Part shown: one piece after another, positions 14,101 through 26,440 of the stretch
Position numbering within the stretch: position 1 is the first letter of the stretch
How the letters are laid out: each line of letters starts with the position of its first letter
Source: Mya arenaria
Lineage: Eukaryota > Mollusca > Bivalvia > Myida > Myidae
Direction: 5' to 3'
Assembly (NCBI RefSeq): GCF_026914265.1
Contig: NC_069125.1
Location: forward strand, 68,337,207-68,401,206
Length of the DNA stretch: 64,000 nucleotides
Notes under the pieces: model-generated
The model's database searches: none
The model's input: the letters and a program-made list of their open reading frames with translations, nothing else
What the model was told of the DNA's origin: nothing
Program-made: the position numbers and the translations under genes

Positions 14101-15102
14101 ATCCTGTGCGTCTTCCCAGTCATCGTCATCCGAGCCTGACATAAACCCTCCTTTAATGTACACATAAGGGATAGATCAAACATAGCAAGAAAGAAAAAAT
14201 TCTATTCTAACAACATACAGTTAGAAATGTACCCTTTGCTAATTTTTGGCATTTGGAACCCATGGTAAAATGCTAATACACATCTTGACCAAATTGGGAT
14301 TGGTGGTGATTGGACAAGTTTCAAATGTTATTGAGGGGATAAGACCTGTTTTAGGTAATTTTTATTATTAAAGGACGATAAATCTCGAATGACTAGAGCA
14401 ATGTGGCTAGTAATCAAAACTTGTCCCAGGATAATATGCCAATATACATTCTGACAAAGTTAAATGGTGATTGGACAAAGGCTTCTCAAGTTATTGAGCG
14501 CACAACATACTGGACGCCACCAGCTGTATACAGCAGGTAAAACTATAATATGGCACTTATTTTTAAAACAGGCATTAAAAAAATATACCACTGTCACAAA
14601 TTAACAAATGTACTTTAACATTCTATGAAGTAAGAGTAGGTTCACTGTCAAACATTGTACAACAGACATTGGAGTTACAGCTGAAATGAACACCAAAATT
14701 GCCCATGGCTCTTTTTTCACAATTTTAAATACAAAAGGCCCTTCCTTATTGCCACTGCCCAATCCTTACCTGGGCTTTCGGCTCCGGGCCGTATCTTCTT
14801 GGCCTGCATCTCGAGAGTGTTCTGCTCCTTGGCACACTGTTCCAGCAGCTCTTGCAGCTTCAGTTTCTGGTTGTACTCGTGTTCCAGCATCTTGTACCAT
14901 TTCTTGCCATCTGTCTGACACAGCTCCAGGAACTCTGCACATGCCTGGTAAACCATAGCATATAGGTGTTCATATCACATCTAGTTCAGTACATAGAATA
15001 ACACTAATTAATAACCATAAAACAAACTTTGAACACCAAATGCCTGAAGAATGCATTTGATCAAAGTTAAAAAATTGTAAAATGTATATCCATTTTTTTT
15101 TG

Positions 15103-15135
<33 letters not shown>

Positions 15136-17699
15136 GTCACTTGGTGTAAGTCTGAAATACTCTATCTGGATTCCACTCTCACATTAGCATCCTACAACCA
15201 AACCTTTTTTCCATACAGTATTCAGAAAATACTCAATTATATTGGTTCACGAAGTAATGTTTCTTCATTAGAGGATCCTCATTTGAAAAGCAGACATGAA
15301 ACCAGTTTAAAATTTTAAAGTTCATGTAAAACTGTTTAATAAAAAATACATTTATTGCAAGAGACATTTCCTTTATTTCTCTTAACAACTGATATTCAGC
15401 CAGCTTTGTAATTCCATATCATAACAATTTCTTCCTCTGTTCAATACACACATAATTCTGGTATAAAACTTATTTCTACATCCTAGCAGATTTTAGAATG
15501 TCTTCAAGATCACTACTTCCTACTGGCACACAAGTGCCTGTGTAAAATGAGCACTGTTGCACTCATCTAACAACAATGATCTTGATGCTAACATGACATA
15601 TAATTGTTGCACAACATTAAGACACATAATAAGCTTTTTATTTGTTGTTGAACTAAGATTATGGTTGTTCTTTAGTTTAAACAAATTCCTAGGATCTCAA
15701 TTGTGATGAAAGCTGACAGCTTATACAATCACACTCGTGTCCATTTGAGGGTAGAAACCAATACTGGTGTTCATTTAGGCCATGAGAAGGTACCCCTCCT
15801 GGGGGTCCAACCCACAACCTATTGGGTTGTTCAAATTACAAATACGTGCATGTACAAACACTATACATATATATATATATAAATATACTATATGTTTGCA
15901 AAACTGTGATGAATACAATATGGCATCTCCCAATCTTAAAAAACAATTGAATTTTGTTGTTTTATGTTAATATAACATACATGTCCATTATGGCCAGATG
16001 ATTTCAACTGAGATCACATTATATTCCATATTTATAGTGGGAAATTAAGTACCCAAAGTGGAACACTGTCATTAAGCACTCACAATGTGGACTTTGTACC
16101 CAGTTGCCTGATTGTCAGTGTAGTTTAACAAGCTCGGTATCTAAGTCAATCTGTTATCATACACTTCTATACAGCTCAAGTAATGAATGTACAGGAGATA
16201 AAAGTCATGCTCAATTGTATTTTAATTACTGTAGGAACTTATTAATTTATTTTTAGCTCTGAAAGATATCTATATTAGCAACACTTATCTGCAGATTAAA
16301 TCTTTAACACTAAGGAAGTGGAACAATCATGATAAAAGATGAAATAAAGCTGAAATCAAATGTCATCACTTTTTATTATGTTTATGATAACATACAAAAT
16401 CTGAAGTTGCATGATTTTTATTCATCTTAAATTATTACAGGATTGGTTTGTTCAATAACAAAAATACATATCTTGATGAGAGTGTCTTATCACATATTAT
16501 GTTTACTTTACTCATTTATTTAAAAACGATTGTGAAACAGGTTGTAACAATATAATCATTGTATTAATAAATTAAAAATTATGTTTCATGGCATGATACT
16601 ACCCAAGGAAGTGGTCTTATACTGTGGAGAAACCTAGTTCTTAGACAATACCCCATTGACCCTGCCAAACCTCAATTCAACGACAACTTAAAATATCTAT
16701 GTTCACATGTACAAGACGTACTGTTTACCAATTTAATGTATGACAATCACAATTATAAAGTATTATTACAGCAGATATTTTACGCTGAAGCACTTCAACT
16801 TACATTGATCATAGCATTTGATGTGATCCTGAACATGGTTGCCCGCTCGTTGATGACCTTGACCTTACTGGACACGTCTGGGGTGCCGTCCAGCTGCTCA
16901 AGCTCTGAGAGGGCCCTCTGGAGAGCGCTGCCGTGCTTGCCGATGAGGTCATTACACGTGTTCAGATCCTCCATTTTGGAGCCGAGTGTCTTGATAGTCG
17001 TCTGTATGTCTGTCTTGTCCTGCTCCTCCTCATCACTGTCTGAAAGAACACAAGTCAATGTAGCAACTGTTCATCAAAATACAGTCAAAAACCATAGGCT
17101 TAATAAAGCCTGGCTTGATTTCTTCATTTGCTTGGACTAAATTGAAAGGACCTCTTCTCTTTTTTTTCACTTTATGTTCATATTAAATTTATGTTCATAT
17201 TAAATTTGATCAGATGGCTACATTTCTCAAGTGTCGATTCTTTGCCATGAATGTCATGTTCTGTTGTGTTTGCTTGACTCAATTTCTTTTTATTTTGTCC
17301 AAGGTCAGAATTTCATACCTTGATTTGTTTGCTTGGCGCTAATCGATTAGATTTGCTTGATTGGTATCATAATTATTATCAATTGAAACAGGCTTTAAAG
17401 ATTGAATAAACATGCCATCATTTTAATCTTTTTATGTCATTACCGGTACATGTATAAATCTTAATAGTGCTATTATTTTTAAATTGTAAAACATGCTTAA
17501 TGTTCAAATTATGTTAATGTGTTATCTTTAAGTTCAGTGCTGTTTGTATTTTATGTGCTATGTTTTTATGTTAATCATTCATATTATTCATATGATTGTA
17601 TATAATATGCTTGTTTGTTGTTGTTTTTTTTTAGATGTGTTTATATTTGTATTGTGTAAATAAATCAGAAAAAAAACAAGAGATGTTTGTCAAACATTA

Positions 17700-17742
<43 letters not shown>

Positions 17743-20700
17743 AGCGCCATGTTGTCAGGATTATATGGTCAACTGAATGAAATACGCATGGACTGAAATG
17801 ACAACTGATTTGTCACTGACATTGGATGCCGTTGAGGCAGTTTTAAGATTATGACCATTCAAAGTTTGAGGATAGAGTGTGTTATGACCTCAAAATCCAT
17901 AGGAGTCATCAGCTGGTCACCAAAAATCTAAATGTCAAGTTTGAGGGCCATGGGTGCAGGCATTGACAAGTTATCACACAGACAAGCTTTTTTCGTTCAA
18001 GGTCACTGTAACCTTGACCTTTGACACGATGACCCCTAAAATCACAAGGGGTCATCTAAAGGTCAGACAAAACACCAAGTCAAGTTTGAGGGCCATGGGT
18101 GCATTGCCGAATTATCACTTGAAACATTTTCGCATTCAAGGTCACTGTGAACTTGACCTTTGACCCAATGACTCCTAAAATCAATAAGTGTCATATCCTG
18201 GTCAGGCCCAACTTCCATGTCAAGTTTGATGATCATAGGTTCAGGCATTGTTGAGATATCACTGGGAGAAGATTTGTTAACGTTCTTGTGATAAAGGTTA
18301 CTGTGACCTTGACCGTGGCCCAATGACCACCAAAGTCAAGAGAGGTCATCTACTGGTCAGGCCCAACCTTCATGTCAAGTTTGATGACAATAGGTCCAGG
18401 AATTGTCAAGTTTGCTTTCAAGGTCACTGTAACCTTGAACCCTAAAATCAATAGGGGTCATCTACTGGTCAGGCCAAACCTCCAAGTCAAGTTTGAGGGC
18501 CATGGGTGCAGACATTGTTGAGTTATCACTCGGACAACCTTTTATAGTTCAAAGTTACTGTGACCTTGACCTTCGGCCAAATGACCCCTAAAATCAATAG
18601 GGGCCATCTATTGGTCATGCCCTACCTCGGAGTCAAGTTTGATGGCCATAGGTGCAGGCATTGTCGAGTTATCATATGGACAACCTTTTACCATTCAGGG
18701 TCACTGTGACCTTGACCTTTTGCCTGATGACCCCAAAAAACAAAAGGGGTCATCTACTGATCAGACCCAACCTCCAAGTCAAGTTTGAGGGCCATAGGTG
18801 AAGTTATTGTTGAGTTATCACTCAAACAACCTATTTCCATTCAAGGTCACTGTGACCTTGACCTTTGACCCGATGAGCCAAAAAAACAATAGGGGTCAGC
18901 TACTGGTCAGGCCCAACCTCCAAGTCAAGTTTGAGGGCCATGGGTGCAGGCATTGTTGAGTTATCACTCGGACAACCTTCTACCATTCAAGGTCACTATG
19001 ACCTTGACCTTTGATCCAATGAGCCCTAAAAACAATAGGGGTCAGCTACTGGTCAAGCCCAACCTTCAAGTCAAGTTTGAGGGCCATGGGTGCAGGCATT
19101 GTTGAGTTATCACATGGACAACCTTTTACCATTCAAGGTTACTGTGACCTTGACCTTTGGCCCGATGACCCCCAAATACAATAGGGGTCATTTATTGGTC
19201 AGGCCAAACCTCCAAGTCAATAATGAGGGCCATGGGTGCAGGCATTGTTGAGTTATCACTCGGACAACCTTTTACCATTCAAGGTCACTATGACCTTGAC
19301 CTTTGACCCGATGAGCCCCAAAAACAATAGGGTTCAGCTACTGGTCAAGCCCAACCTCCAAGTCAATTATGAGGGCCATGGGTGCAGGCATTGTCGAGTT
19401 ATCACTCGGACAACCTTTTACCATTCAAGGTCACTGTGACCTTGACCTTTTGCCTGATGACCCCCAAAAACAATAGGGGTCATCTTCTGGTCAGGCCCAA
19501 CTTCCATATCAAGTTTGATGACCATAGGTCTAGGCATTGTTGAGTTATCACTCGGACAAGCTTTGGTCTACCGACGGACCGACGGACATACCGACATGCC
19601 TGTGCTAAGCAATATACCCCTCTTCTTCGAAGGAGGGCATAATAATATAGTATTGTCTTAGTATCAAATGTGTCATGTTTCTAACCGTACGATTTGGGTG
19701 CGGGAAATATGTCATATAAATACTCTTCTTTATCTGAGATAATGTAGGAAAATAACAAACAAGGTAAACATGACTTTATTTAACTTTTCAATGAAAAATA
19801 TACATTCAGTAAGCTTTAATGCTTGGGTCAATATTCCCAAGGCTCAATGTATTTTAGCCGTTCCCTGGAATATTGAGCCAATGAGTTTTAACTGTAACAA
19901 AGGATGAACAAACAATAAATTTACCCATTCATAAATTTTGATATTTAGCCTGTTCAATGTACTGGAAGCAAATCCCAAAGCTTGTCCATTTTTCTCTGTT
20001 GGTGAAGGAGCAAATCTCGAGAATACTTAAGTCAAGTTACGTGACTTGCTAACACTGTCTTATAGATTAGTAGGAAAACATAAGAGCACTTTTTAACAAG
20101 ATATTGGGTAGTTGGAGAAAGTAGGATTTTTATGACAAGAACAAAAGTTCTACAACTTACCTGGCTCCAGCATTCGCTGAGCATCAGCCTTTGCCAGTTC
20201 AAGGGCAGTGACCCACTTCTGACGATCAACCTCTGATGTAGCCTTCAGGTGAAATGTGTGGTTGCCCCCACTGGAGATAATTATTGTGCAGGAATCGGAT
20301 GTTGTTATAAAGGCTGCAGCCAGGTTGATGGTTCCCCGACATGTGTGGGTCATCTCTGCCTGATTCCTAAAATAAGACACAAACAAACAAGTGAGTCAAA
20401 GAAACAGTGTCAAACAGAATCATGCTTCAAACAATAAAGATCCAAGTGGAACCGGCTGGGAAGTGATGACACTGAGATTGTAGAAACTTGCAAAGAAGTT
20501 TTATTTAAATAGAATTGATTTTTACCATTTAAAGTGACACTCTTATTCAAAATCATTACATACACATGTATAACAAACATCAATTTTGACTGATAAACCT
20601 TTAACTACCTACTTAATAATGCATTTACGGAAAATATTAATTACTGATAACAAGACTGTACCCGTGTATATAATAGCAGAAAGCGCAAAAATATTAAATG

Positions 20701-23700
20701 ATTGGTGAATGCTAAAAGATTTACTGTGGTCTACTATAGTCTCATAAGGTAGAAATACCGTGCTAAGTCCTCATTTCTTTCAAATAAACTCGGTATCCTT
20801 CATAAGAACCATTGTTTTCGATATTTATTCATCCTTTTTGAAATATTTAAACAACATTATTAACTGTGGTAAATCTTATTTGGGAGTTAGAGTGCATCTT
20901 TAAAGTTTTTGACATGTTTTCATTTTAAAAAAGGAAATAGTGGTTTGGACTATAAATAGCCTATTGCGTAAATTGAATGTTGAGCATCGTAATGAACCAT
21001 TTCCACTGTGCATATTTTTTAACACTACTGTTACATTTGTTTAACAGTATCCAAGTTGACAACCTGAACAAACAGCAATTCAGATGTAACATGGGAGTAA
21101 ATGTTAGCACCTAAAATACCTTTAAAATTCTCCTCTTGGTACATACATATGATCACTAGACATATGTATCTGTATAAATGTTAAAATAAAGAGCACCCTT
21201 CTAAGCCTTGTCAACATACCACCTAACAGTAAAAGATAAGGGTTTCGTTTTTTTAGCTTCTTAATATTTGGTTTAAACATATTATAATTGAGCTTAAGAA
21301 TACAACATGTCAATACAATTATATATTCAATATGCAGTAAAACAATGGTAAAAAAAAATAATATAGCTCCTCACCCTTAAAAGGTTGACTTGTTATAGGG
21401 TTTTAGCAAAGATTTAAAAGGGCAGGGTGGTGCAGAAACAGGGACAGGGTGCTAAGTGTTAAAAGACCACATTGTACCGTGCTGTGAAGAACCTAAATAT
21501 TATCAATTTGACAACAAATTTTATGTTTGTGTTTAATTAGTAGTTTTAGGTTTAAGATGCCAGATCCATAAAGTTTGAATGTGTTTATAATTAAACATAA
21601 CTAGAGCTTTCACAGGAGTGATGAATACCCCGAATTCACCTAAAACAGGGATGGCAAACTCTTTCTTTTTTAAAGAGGCCATAACTACAAGGTTATTGTA
21701 CACTGCATTTCCACTTATCATGCTTAACCAATGTGTGGTGTTTAATTAAATTCCATTGAGTAATTAAGAAGTTACGCTGCTGAAAGAAAAATTAACAAAG
21801 GGAAATTACTCTGTAGTTAGCTGAAATAGAGTTATGGTTCTTATACACAGCACTTCCTCTCCTTGTGCTTTACCATTGTATGAATTTTAATCAAATTCCA
21901 TCTAGTACTTTTCAAATTATGCTCCAGACAAGAAATTAACAATGGGCAGTGACTCTGTAATTGGCTGATATAGAGCTATGGTTCTTGTACACTGCACTTC
22001 CTTTCAATATGTTCCATTGTTGTATAAGGTTTTACTGAATTCCATCCAGTTGTTTTCAAGTTATGCTCTGGACTTGAAAAACACCACTGTCGTAATTGTG
22101 ACCTTCCTCTCTATAATCAACTATGAATGCATTTAGTAAACAATAAGTGTTAATTGATTTTGGTAACATAAATTATGTGTCGTTTTATTTTTGACCGTTT
22201 GTTAATTGTTCTTTTGTTAACCAATTATTAAATTGTAATTGAAAACCGTGTTGAGATATCTGTGTTAACAAGGGTTATATGCTATGTCGTCGTATGTAAT
22301 TGAGTCGCGTTCCCGTCTTTAGTTTTGTGTAATATTATATTTTGTGTTGCTTATTATTAAACTTTGATTATTTTATCGTTCTTTTAATTTATTTTGAAAA
22401 AAGATAAATTAATATGAAAATAATCATTACATTCCCTTTTAGATATTATTTAGCCGACCAGGCTTTAAATTTTTTAGCTGTTGCAGCTTTAAATACACCC
22501 ACAAGCAGTCGCTTTGCTCCGGGCTCTTGTGTCCAGCATGCAGAAAGCGTGTTTTACACATTTTGCTGTGACATCAACGGTGTCAATATAAATAATACCT
22601 GCACTAAACGAAACATGAGTCGATCAATACGGTTTACGATCAATACCGTCGATACTGTATTGTCGGAATACTTGAGAAATACCAATAATAAATGAAGAGT
22701 AACAATTAAACCTTTTCGCAATATTTTTAATGCAAATCAGACTTGAGTTGTTAATTCTAAATCATAGGAACATAACGGTAAACGGGTTTAAAATGCAGGA
22801 AATTGCACCATTTTGATTACGAAAATAAAAAAACATCGACGTCAGGAGGGGACACCCCTCCCAAACCCTTCCCTCCCGACATGCCTTAAGAATTTCCTGG
22901 TGGAAACCCTGCAAAGGGCAATAACTCTGTAATTAGATGAAATAGATATAATGGATCTTGTCTGCAATTACTGCAATTTAACAATGTCAGAAAATTTCGA
23001 AATGCCTAAATAGAGGATTAGGCATTAGATTAGGCATATATTTAGGCATTTCGAGATTTTCTGACACTGCAGTAATTCATAGTATTTTATGCTAGATAGT
23101 TGGTAGGAGTGACCCCTTTGATAAATCTGAAGAAAAAAATAATAATTAAATGTTAAATGTCACTTAATTTTGTACAGGTCAAATAACACCAAAGCAGGTG
23201 TTCATTCCCACTGTGGTGGGAATCACTGTGGTTGCATCTGTTTGTTAAGTATTTTAAGATATGTGTTTCGTACCCATGAATCTACGTACGTAACAAGAGT
23301 AGTTTTCCTTTCAGCTATTTGGACCTTTAGTGACTTTCTGACATTGACCTGCATGTTTTGCGCTAAAATGAGTAGTTTTCCTTTCAGCTATTTGGGCTTT
23401 TTGTTACTTTCTGACATTGTTAAACAGCAGTTATTCATTTTTTTATGCTTCATCGTTGGTAGGAGTGACCCCTTTAATAAATCTGAGGAAAAAATAAATA
23501 TTTTGGGTAAAATGCCACTATTTTTAAAAAGGTCATATGACACCAATGCAGGAGTTATTCCCATCAATCTACTGTGATTTGAATAGGGCTTTTCTTGTAC
23601 TAGACCTTTTTGGAAGTTGGCCTTTTTCAATGACCTGCATGTTTTTAGCTAAAGAACTTCAGCGAACATGTTATATATTACCTTTTTGGATGTGTTCGCT

Positions 23701-24597
23701 GAAGAGAACGCCGTATCCATACCCTTCCAGAATTCGTGACATTTTTATGTCACGCTGTCTATTTCACTTGTATGCATTGTACAGACAAAATAGCTGTATC
23801 CTTAGGATAATGAAGTAAAATGTAGTTCACAAACTCATTTTCAAAACCAAAAAACGCTTTAAAGATAGTTGATTTAGCATTTTAATAAATGCTATTACAA
23901 GCATTCCTTATCTAGGTCATAGTTGTGTTTAAATTTAATCACGTGACACCAAGATTTTCAGAAAATACACATGTGACCTAGTGTTTATTTTGCTGTTATT
24001 TTTTCTATTTCGAATAATTAATAAATAACTAATAACAAATTTGGAATAAATAAATTGTTTTTACTTATCAAAAGGTATTTACAGCCTTACTGCAATTGGA
24101 TTCAACTAAATGAACAATGTGAATCCGATGCTATAAATAGAATCCATCGACGTCATCATGGTCATGTGATTGCATTGCATCATCACACTCAATTGATTCT
24201 GGTTGACTTTACTATGGCGGTTACGCCATAACTTTAATGTGTTGTAAACATCAAAAAAATAAATATCAACATTAAAGTTATGGAAGCCAGAACTAGCATG
24301 TTTTGCGCTATAATGAGTATGCATGTGGACTTAAGATGGATATATCATATAACTGTTCATAAAATTCAATGTCAATACTCAAGTTCCTGTCAGTGCTGTG
24401 AATGACAATCATCCAAGCGACTGCGAATGAAACAATAACTTAATCAATACTTCCCCACCCACCTTCATCACTCACCTGTAGTAAGACAGAAGACCATTCT
24501 GAAGCACAAACCATCGCTTCTGATAGCCTTTTAAATAATTTGTCCACTTATATAGCCACCCCTTATAGGTAGACTGTTGTTGTTTACCCTCTGACAT
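5101..24597 (-). CDS. OSBP: Oxysterol-binding protein (OSBP), 13 coding exons
   Basis: Exchanges sterol for PI4P between ER and Golgi membranes. Coding exons, 5' to 3' on the minus strand: 24597-24476, 20366-20161, 17039-16804, 14944-14770, 14135-14054, 12538-12421, 12094-11894, 10351-10106, 9272-9155, 8090-7891, 7550-7384, 7080-6863, 5246-5101. Phases agree at every junction, giving 744 residues plus TGA. The PH domain is at about residues 10-108 ([20 protein letters not shown] near the start). A coiled-coil/helical region with [10 protein letters not shown] follows at about 110-245, and an acidic linker with a weak FFAT-like motif at 249-258. The lipid-transfer domain begins near [19 protein letters not shown] (about 362-380), with [12 protein letters not shown] at about 436-447, HHPP at 465-468, and the family C-terminus CPDIYL. 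The start is the first ATG in frame before the PH domain; vertebrate OSBP has a longer, low-complexity N-terminus. An RRTAS site (274-278) matches the position of the vertebrate protein kinase D site. Exon 9 has an alternative copy at 8475-8358. Confidence 0.95.
5332..5490. repeat. Fragments of a dispersed repeat in OSBP last intron
   Basis: Two adjacent starts of the same family (AAGAGCTGTAACAGTC at 5336 and AAGAGCTGTCACAGTAAG at 5414), each followed by a short GAATGCC-type stretch. The 21600 repeat begins similarly (AGAGCTTTCACAGGAGTG). Confidence 0.5.
8358..8475 (-). CDS. OSBP: OSBP exon 9b (alternative HHPP exon)
   Basis: 118 bp, the same length and phases as exon 9a, with acceptor CATCAG and donor GGTAGGC. 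It reads [16 protein letters not shown], then [19 protein letters not shown] and IVPTG, with no stop. By eye 26 of 40 residues match exon 9a. The differences cluster in the loop after HHPP and in the SKFRGK segment, which becomes SCIRGV. Because 118 is not a multiple of three, including both exons or neither shifts the frame. The sequence therefore fits mutually exclusive splicing. Intact frame and splice sites argue against a dead duplicate, but expression cannot be judged from DNA. Confidence 0.85.
9155..9272 (-). CDS. OSBP: OSBP exon 9a (HHPP exon, canonical copy)
   Basis: 118-bp exon, entered in phase 0 and left in phase 1, with acceptor CCAG and donor GGTGAGT. It encodes [13 protein letters not shown] followed by [19 protein letters not shown] and IIPTG. 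In the OSBP/ORP family the two histidines of this motif contact the PI4P phosphate, and the SKFRGK segment is the family consensus. This is therefore the canonical version. It is followed 679 bp downstream by a second exon of the same length and phase. Confidence 0.93.
9356..9759. mobile_element. Possible MITE in OSBP intron 8
   Basis: The ends are imperfect inverted repeats: CAGGGCTTCCGTTAA on the left and TTAATGGAAACCCTG on the right. The interior repeats GGAAGT/ACTTCC words. It has no coding capacity and no clear target duplication. It sits between OSBP exons 8 and 9a, immediately upstream of exon 9a. Confidence 0.5.
10767..11290. repeat. Dispersed ~164-bp-core repeat, copy 1
   Basis: In OSBP intron 7. 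It shares long near-identical stretches with 40395-41095, for example TTAGATTTCAATGCAATACA and ATTTGAGGTGGTACGC. The internal core is repeated in tandem (GAGGTGGTAC recurs). Short open frames inside are not conserved between copies. Confidence 0.88.
12758..13466. mobile_element. TIR MITE, copy 1 (OSBP intron 5)
   Basis: The ends are CAGTTGAACACTG and CAGTGTTCAACTA in inverted orientation, flanked by TA on both sides, as for Tc1/mariner-type insertions. The interior contains repeated ATTTCGGATTA/AATAGCGAT words. No transposase. A diverged second copy is at 51013-51812. Confidence 0.75.
15102..15130. repeat. (TA)n microsatellite
   Basis: About 14 TA units in OSBP intron 3, with a shorter TA run near 15865-15882. 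Confidence 0.95.
17677..19640. mobile_element. Hairpin-ended repeat with ~146-bp tandem core
   Basis: Lies in OSBP intron 2. It opens with the hairpin ATGTTTGTCAAACAT and a run of 39 C (17702-17740). About eleven degenerate units of ~146 bp follow. Each has an AAGGTCACTGTGACCTTGAC-like block and a stretch AAGTCAAGTTTGAGGGCCAT. It ends with a CGACGGACCGACGGAC motif and a hairpin around TTCTTCGAAG. No protein is encoded. The plan (tandem core between unique ends) resembles the pearl-type repeats described in bivalves. That link is an inference. Confidence 0.85.
21600..22140. repeat. Degenerate tandem repeat in OSBP intron 1
   Basis: About three diverged units of roughly 146 bp, each with a TGTACACTGCACTTCC-like block, AAATTCCAT and GACTCTGTAATT. 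A further fragment (CAATAACTCTGTAATTAG) is near 22920. Old mollusc-type dispersed repeat without coding capacity. Confidence 0.65.
22967..23076. repeat. Strong inverted repeat (hairpin)
   Basis: A 27-base arm at 22986-23012 pairs with 23039-23065 with one mismatch. An outer ATTACTGCA/TGCAGTAAT arm extends the stem at 22967-22975 and 23068-23076. The loop carries tandem ATTAGGCATTAG words. Probably a small foldback element. Confidence 0.85.
23095..23580. repeat. Direct duplication of ~350 bp
   Basis: GGTAGGAGTGACCCCTTTGAT recurs from 23101 to 23458. TTTTCCTTTCAGCTATTTGG and CTGACATTG also recur at a shorter spacing. Local duplication inside OSBP intron 1; no protein recognised. Confidence 0.65.
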
Positions 24598-25930
24598 TGC
24601 TTGAGTGGTGTGTTTTGGGCTGATATTCACAAAACCTGACTCATATTTTTCTGATTTGGCAGATCCACGTCACACACCATTTTTTATTCATCCGACTTCC
24701 GGAACTATTTTTTTTGAAGATTAATCAAGAGTTAGATAACTTATGCTTTGATCGTCTGGTTTATTTTATAATTATTTAATTATTGCTTTAACCTTTTTCA
24801 TGTGCTACATGAATAAACAATCCAATCTTAACCAATGGAGATGGTGTAAGAATACCCTTTAAAAATGAAACACTTCGAGGTTACATTCAACTAAACTTTA
24901 AATTACCACCCCGATATCTCAGAGGAAAAGCCTTGGGTGAGGAAGGTCGGACGGGGAAGGGTGGGGGTGGGGGTTACCCTTTGTATCGGTGCAATACACC
25001 GAGCACGTTAAAGATTCAAGAGGTCTCCTCACATAACTGTGGTGTCGATACTGGATCTCTTGTATCTTACTCTGTTTCTTCAAGTCTTCCATTAATTTGA
25101 TTATGTAACGTGCAACGTCAAAGACGCAACAGATCGCTATAGAGAAAAGCATGGCATGCTTGACCCTGAAGGGGTCCACTAGTCTTTATATACAGTAAAT
25201 TCTCAATCCACCCTGAGCCCAGGCTTTGCTAATATGCATATAACCAACCATGTACATCAATGTACCATGAATGTACGTCCGTCTATAACGGAATGTTATA
25301 CTATGAATGCACATGCGCCTACAGCGATAGGCGCAGGCACAGACCTTGATAAACTCGAATAAACAAACAACAAATTTTGAATTTGCTCATAGTGCAGTCT
25401 TGAAGCTAACATGTTTGCATAAGGGGAAGACATTATTGTCTGTTAATGCTTACATATTTTGTTTAAACCAAATAAACCGCATGCATTTCAAATATCCATA
25501 TAAAATCCTTGCATGCTCTGTAAAAATCTATACAGATCTTATGTTCATATGTTATACATGATATCCGTCAAAAACAAATCTTAACTTTACTTGAAAACAT
25601 TATCTTTAGTTTATGTCACATGGGAACAATCACAAATCCTTCTCCCAGATGTCAACATGCATAGCATGAAGACGTATAACGAGTGTTTCGTATGGCTGCC
25701 ACATCCAGATCATGGTTATCCACATCATCATGTCCGCTCTCTCAACTCAGCCTTTCTTATCAAATATTTACAACAAGCTTGGTTAATAATACCTCAACAA
25801 AGTTGAAAAAACAGCAATCTCGCTAAGTTCATATGAGAGTTATGGCCCTTGCATTGTCAAATTTTGTCTGCATTAACCTTGTGTGCTCACTAACTTTGTG
25901 CATTTCTTCAACAAACCAGGTGACAATAGT
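24598..25930. other. OSBP 5' flank, no gene recognised
   Basis: Region upstream of the OSBP start on the minus strand. It should contain the 5' UTR and promoter, but no TATA box or other element can be assigned with confidence. The open frame at 24919-25179 matches no family I recognise. Confidence 0.5.
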
Positions 25931-26059
25931 GATCTTAACAAGAGGGCCATGATGGCCCTTAATCGCTCACCTGAGTAAAAGAGTTTAACCTTTGTAACAT
26001 ATAGCTTGATATTTGTTCTCAAATAATAATGAAAAACATACTGGTCAAACATGTTGCCT

Positions 26060-26440
26060 GGATAATCACTGACAGGACTTGTCACAGTTGCCTGCACACT
26101 GACAGGACTTGTCACAATTTCCTGCACACTGACAGGACTTGGTGATTGCATGACTACACACTGACAGGCCTTTGTTCAGTTGCCTGCACACTGACAGGAC
26201 TTGATGATTGACTGCACACTGACAAAATTTGATTCTCATACCTGCACACTGACAGGACTTTGTTCAGTTGTCTGCACACTGACAGGACTTAATAATTGAC
26301 TGCACACTGACAGCACTTAATACAGATACCTGCACACTGACAGGACTTTTTTTCAGTTGCCTGCACACTGACAGGACTTTGTTCAATTGCCTGCACACTG
26401 ACAGAACTTTGTTCAATTGCTTGCACACTGACAAAACTAT
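26060..26440. repeat. Minisatellite built on CACACTGACAGGACTT
   Basis: About a dozen tandem copies of GCACACTGACAGGACTT plus a variable GTTCAGTTGCCT-type spacer, unit roughly 25-37 bp. Minus-strand open frames through it (SPVSVQATEQ-like) are by-products of the repeat. Confidence 0.9.

Noticed and set aside
15780..15830. GGGGTCCAACCCACAACC, similar to a tRNA B box
   Set aside because: No A box at the right distance and no cloverleaf. At most a remnant of a tRNA-derived SINE.
17990..19460. Claim that OSBP is hormone-regulated through the palindrome array
   Set aside because: The palindromes belong to a dispersed repeat found for its own reasons. Sequence alone does not show receptor binding or an effect on OSBP.
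24919..25179. Minus-strand open frame of 86 residues upstream of OSBP
   Set aside because: No recognised domain, no neighbouring exon with matching phase, and low-complexity HPHPSPSDLPHP tail.
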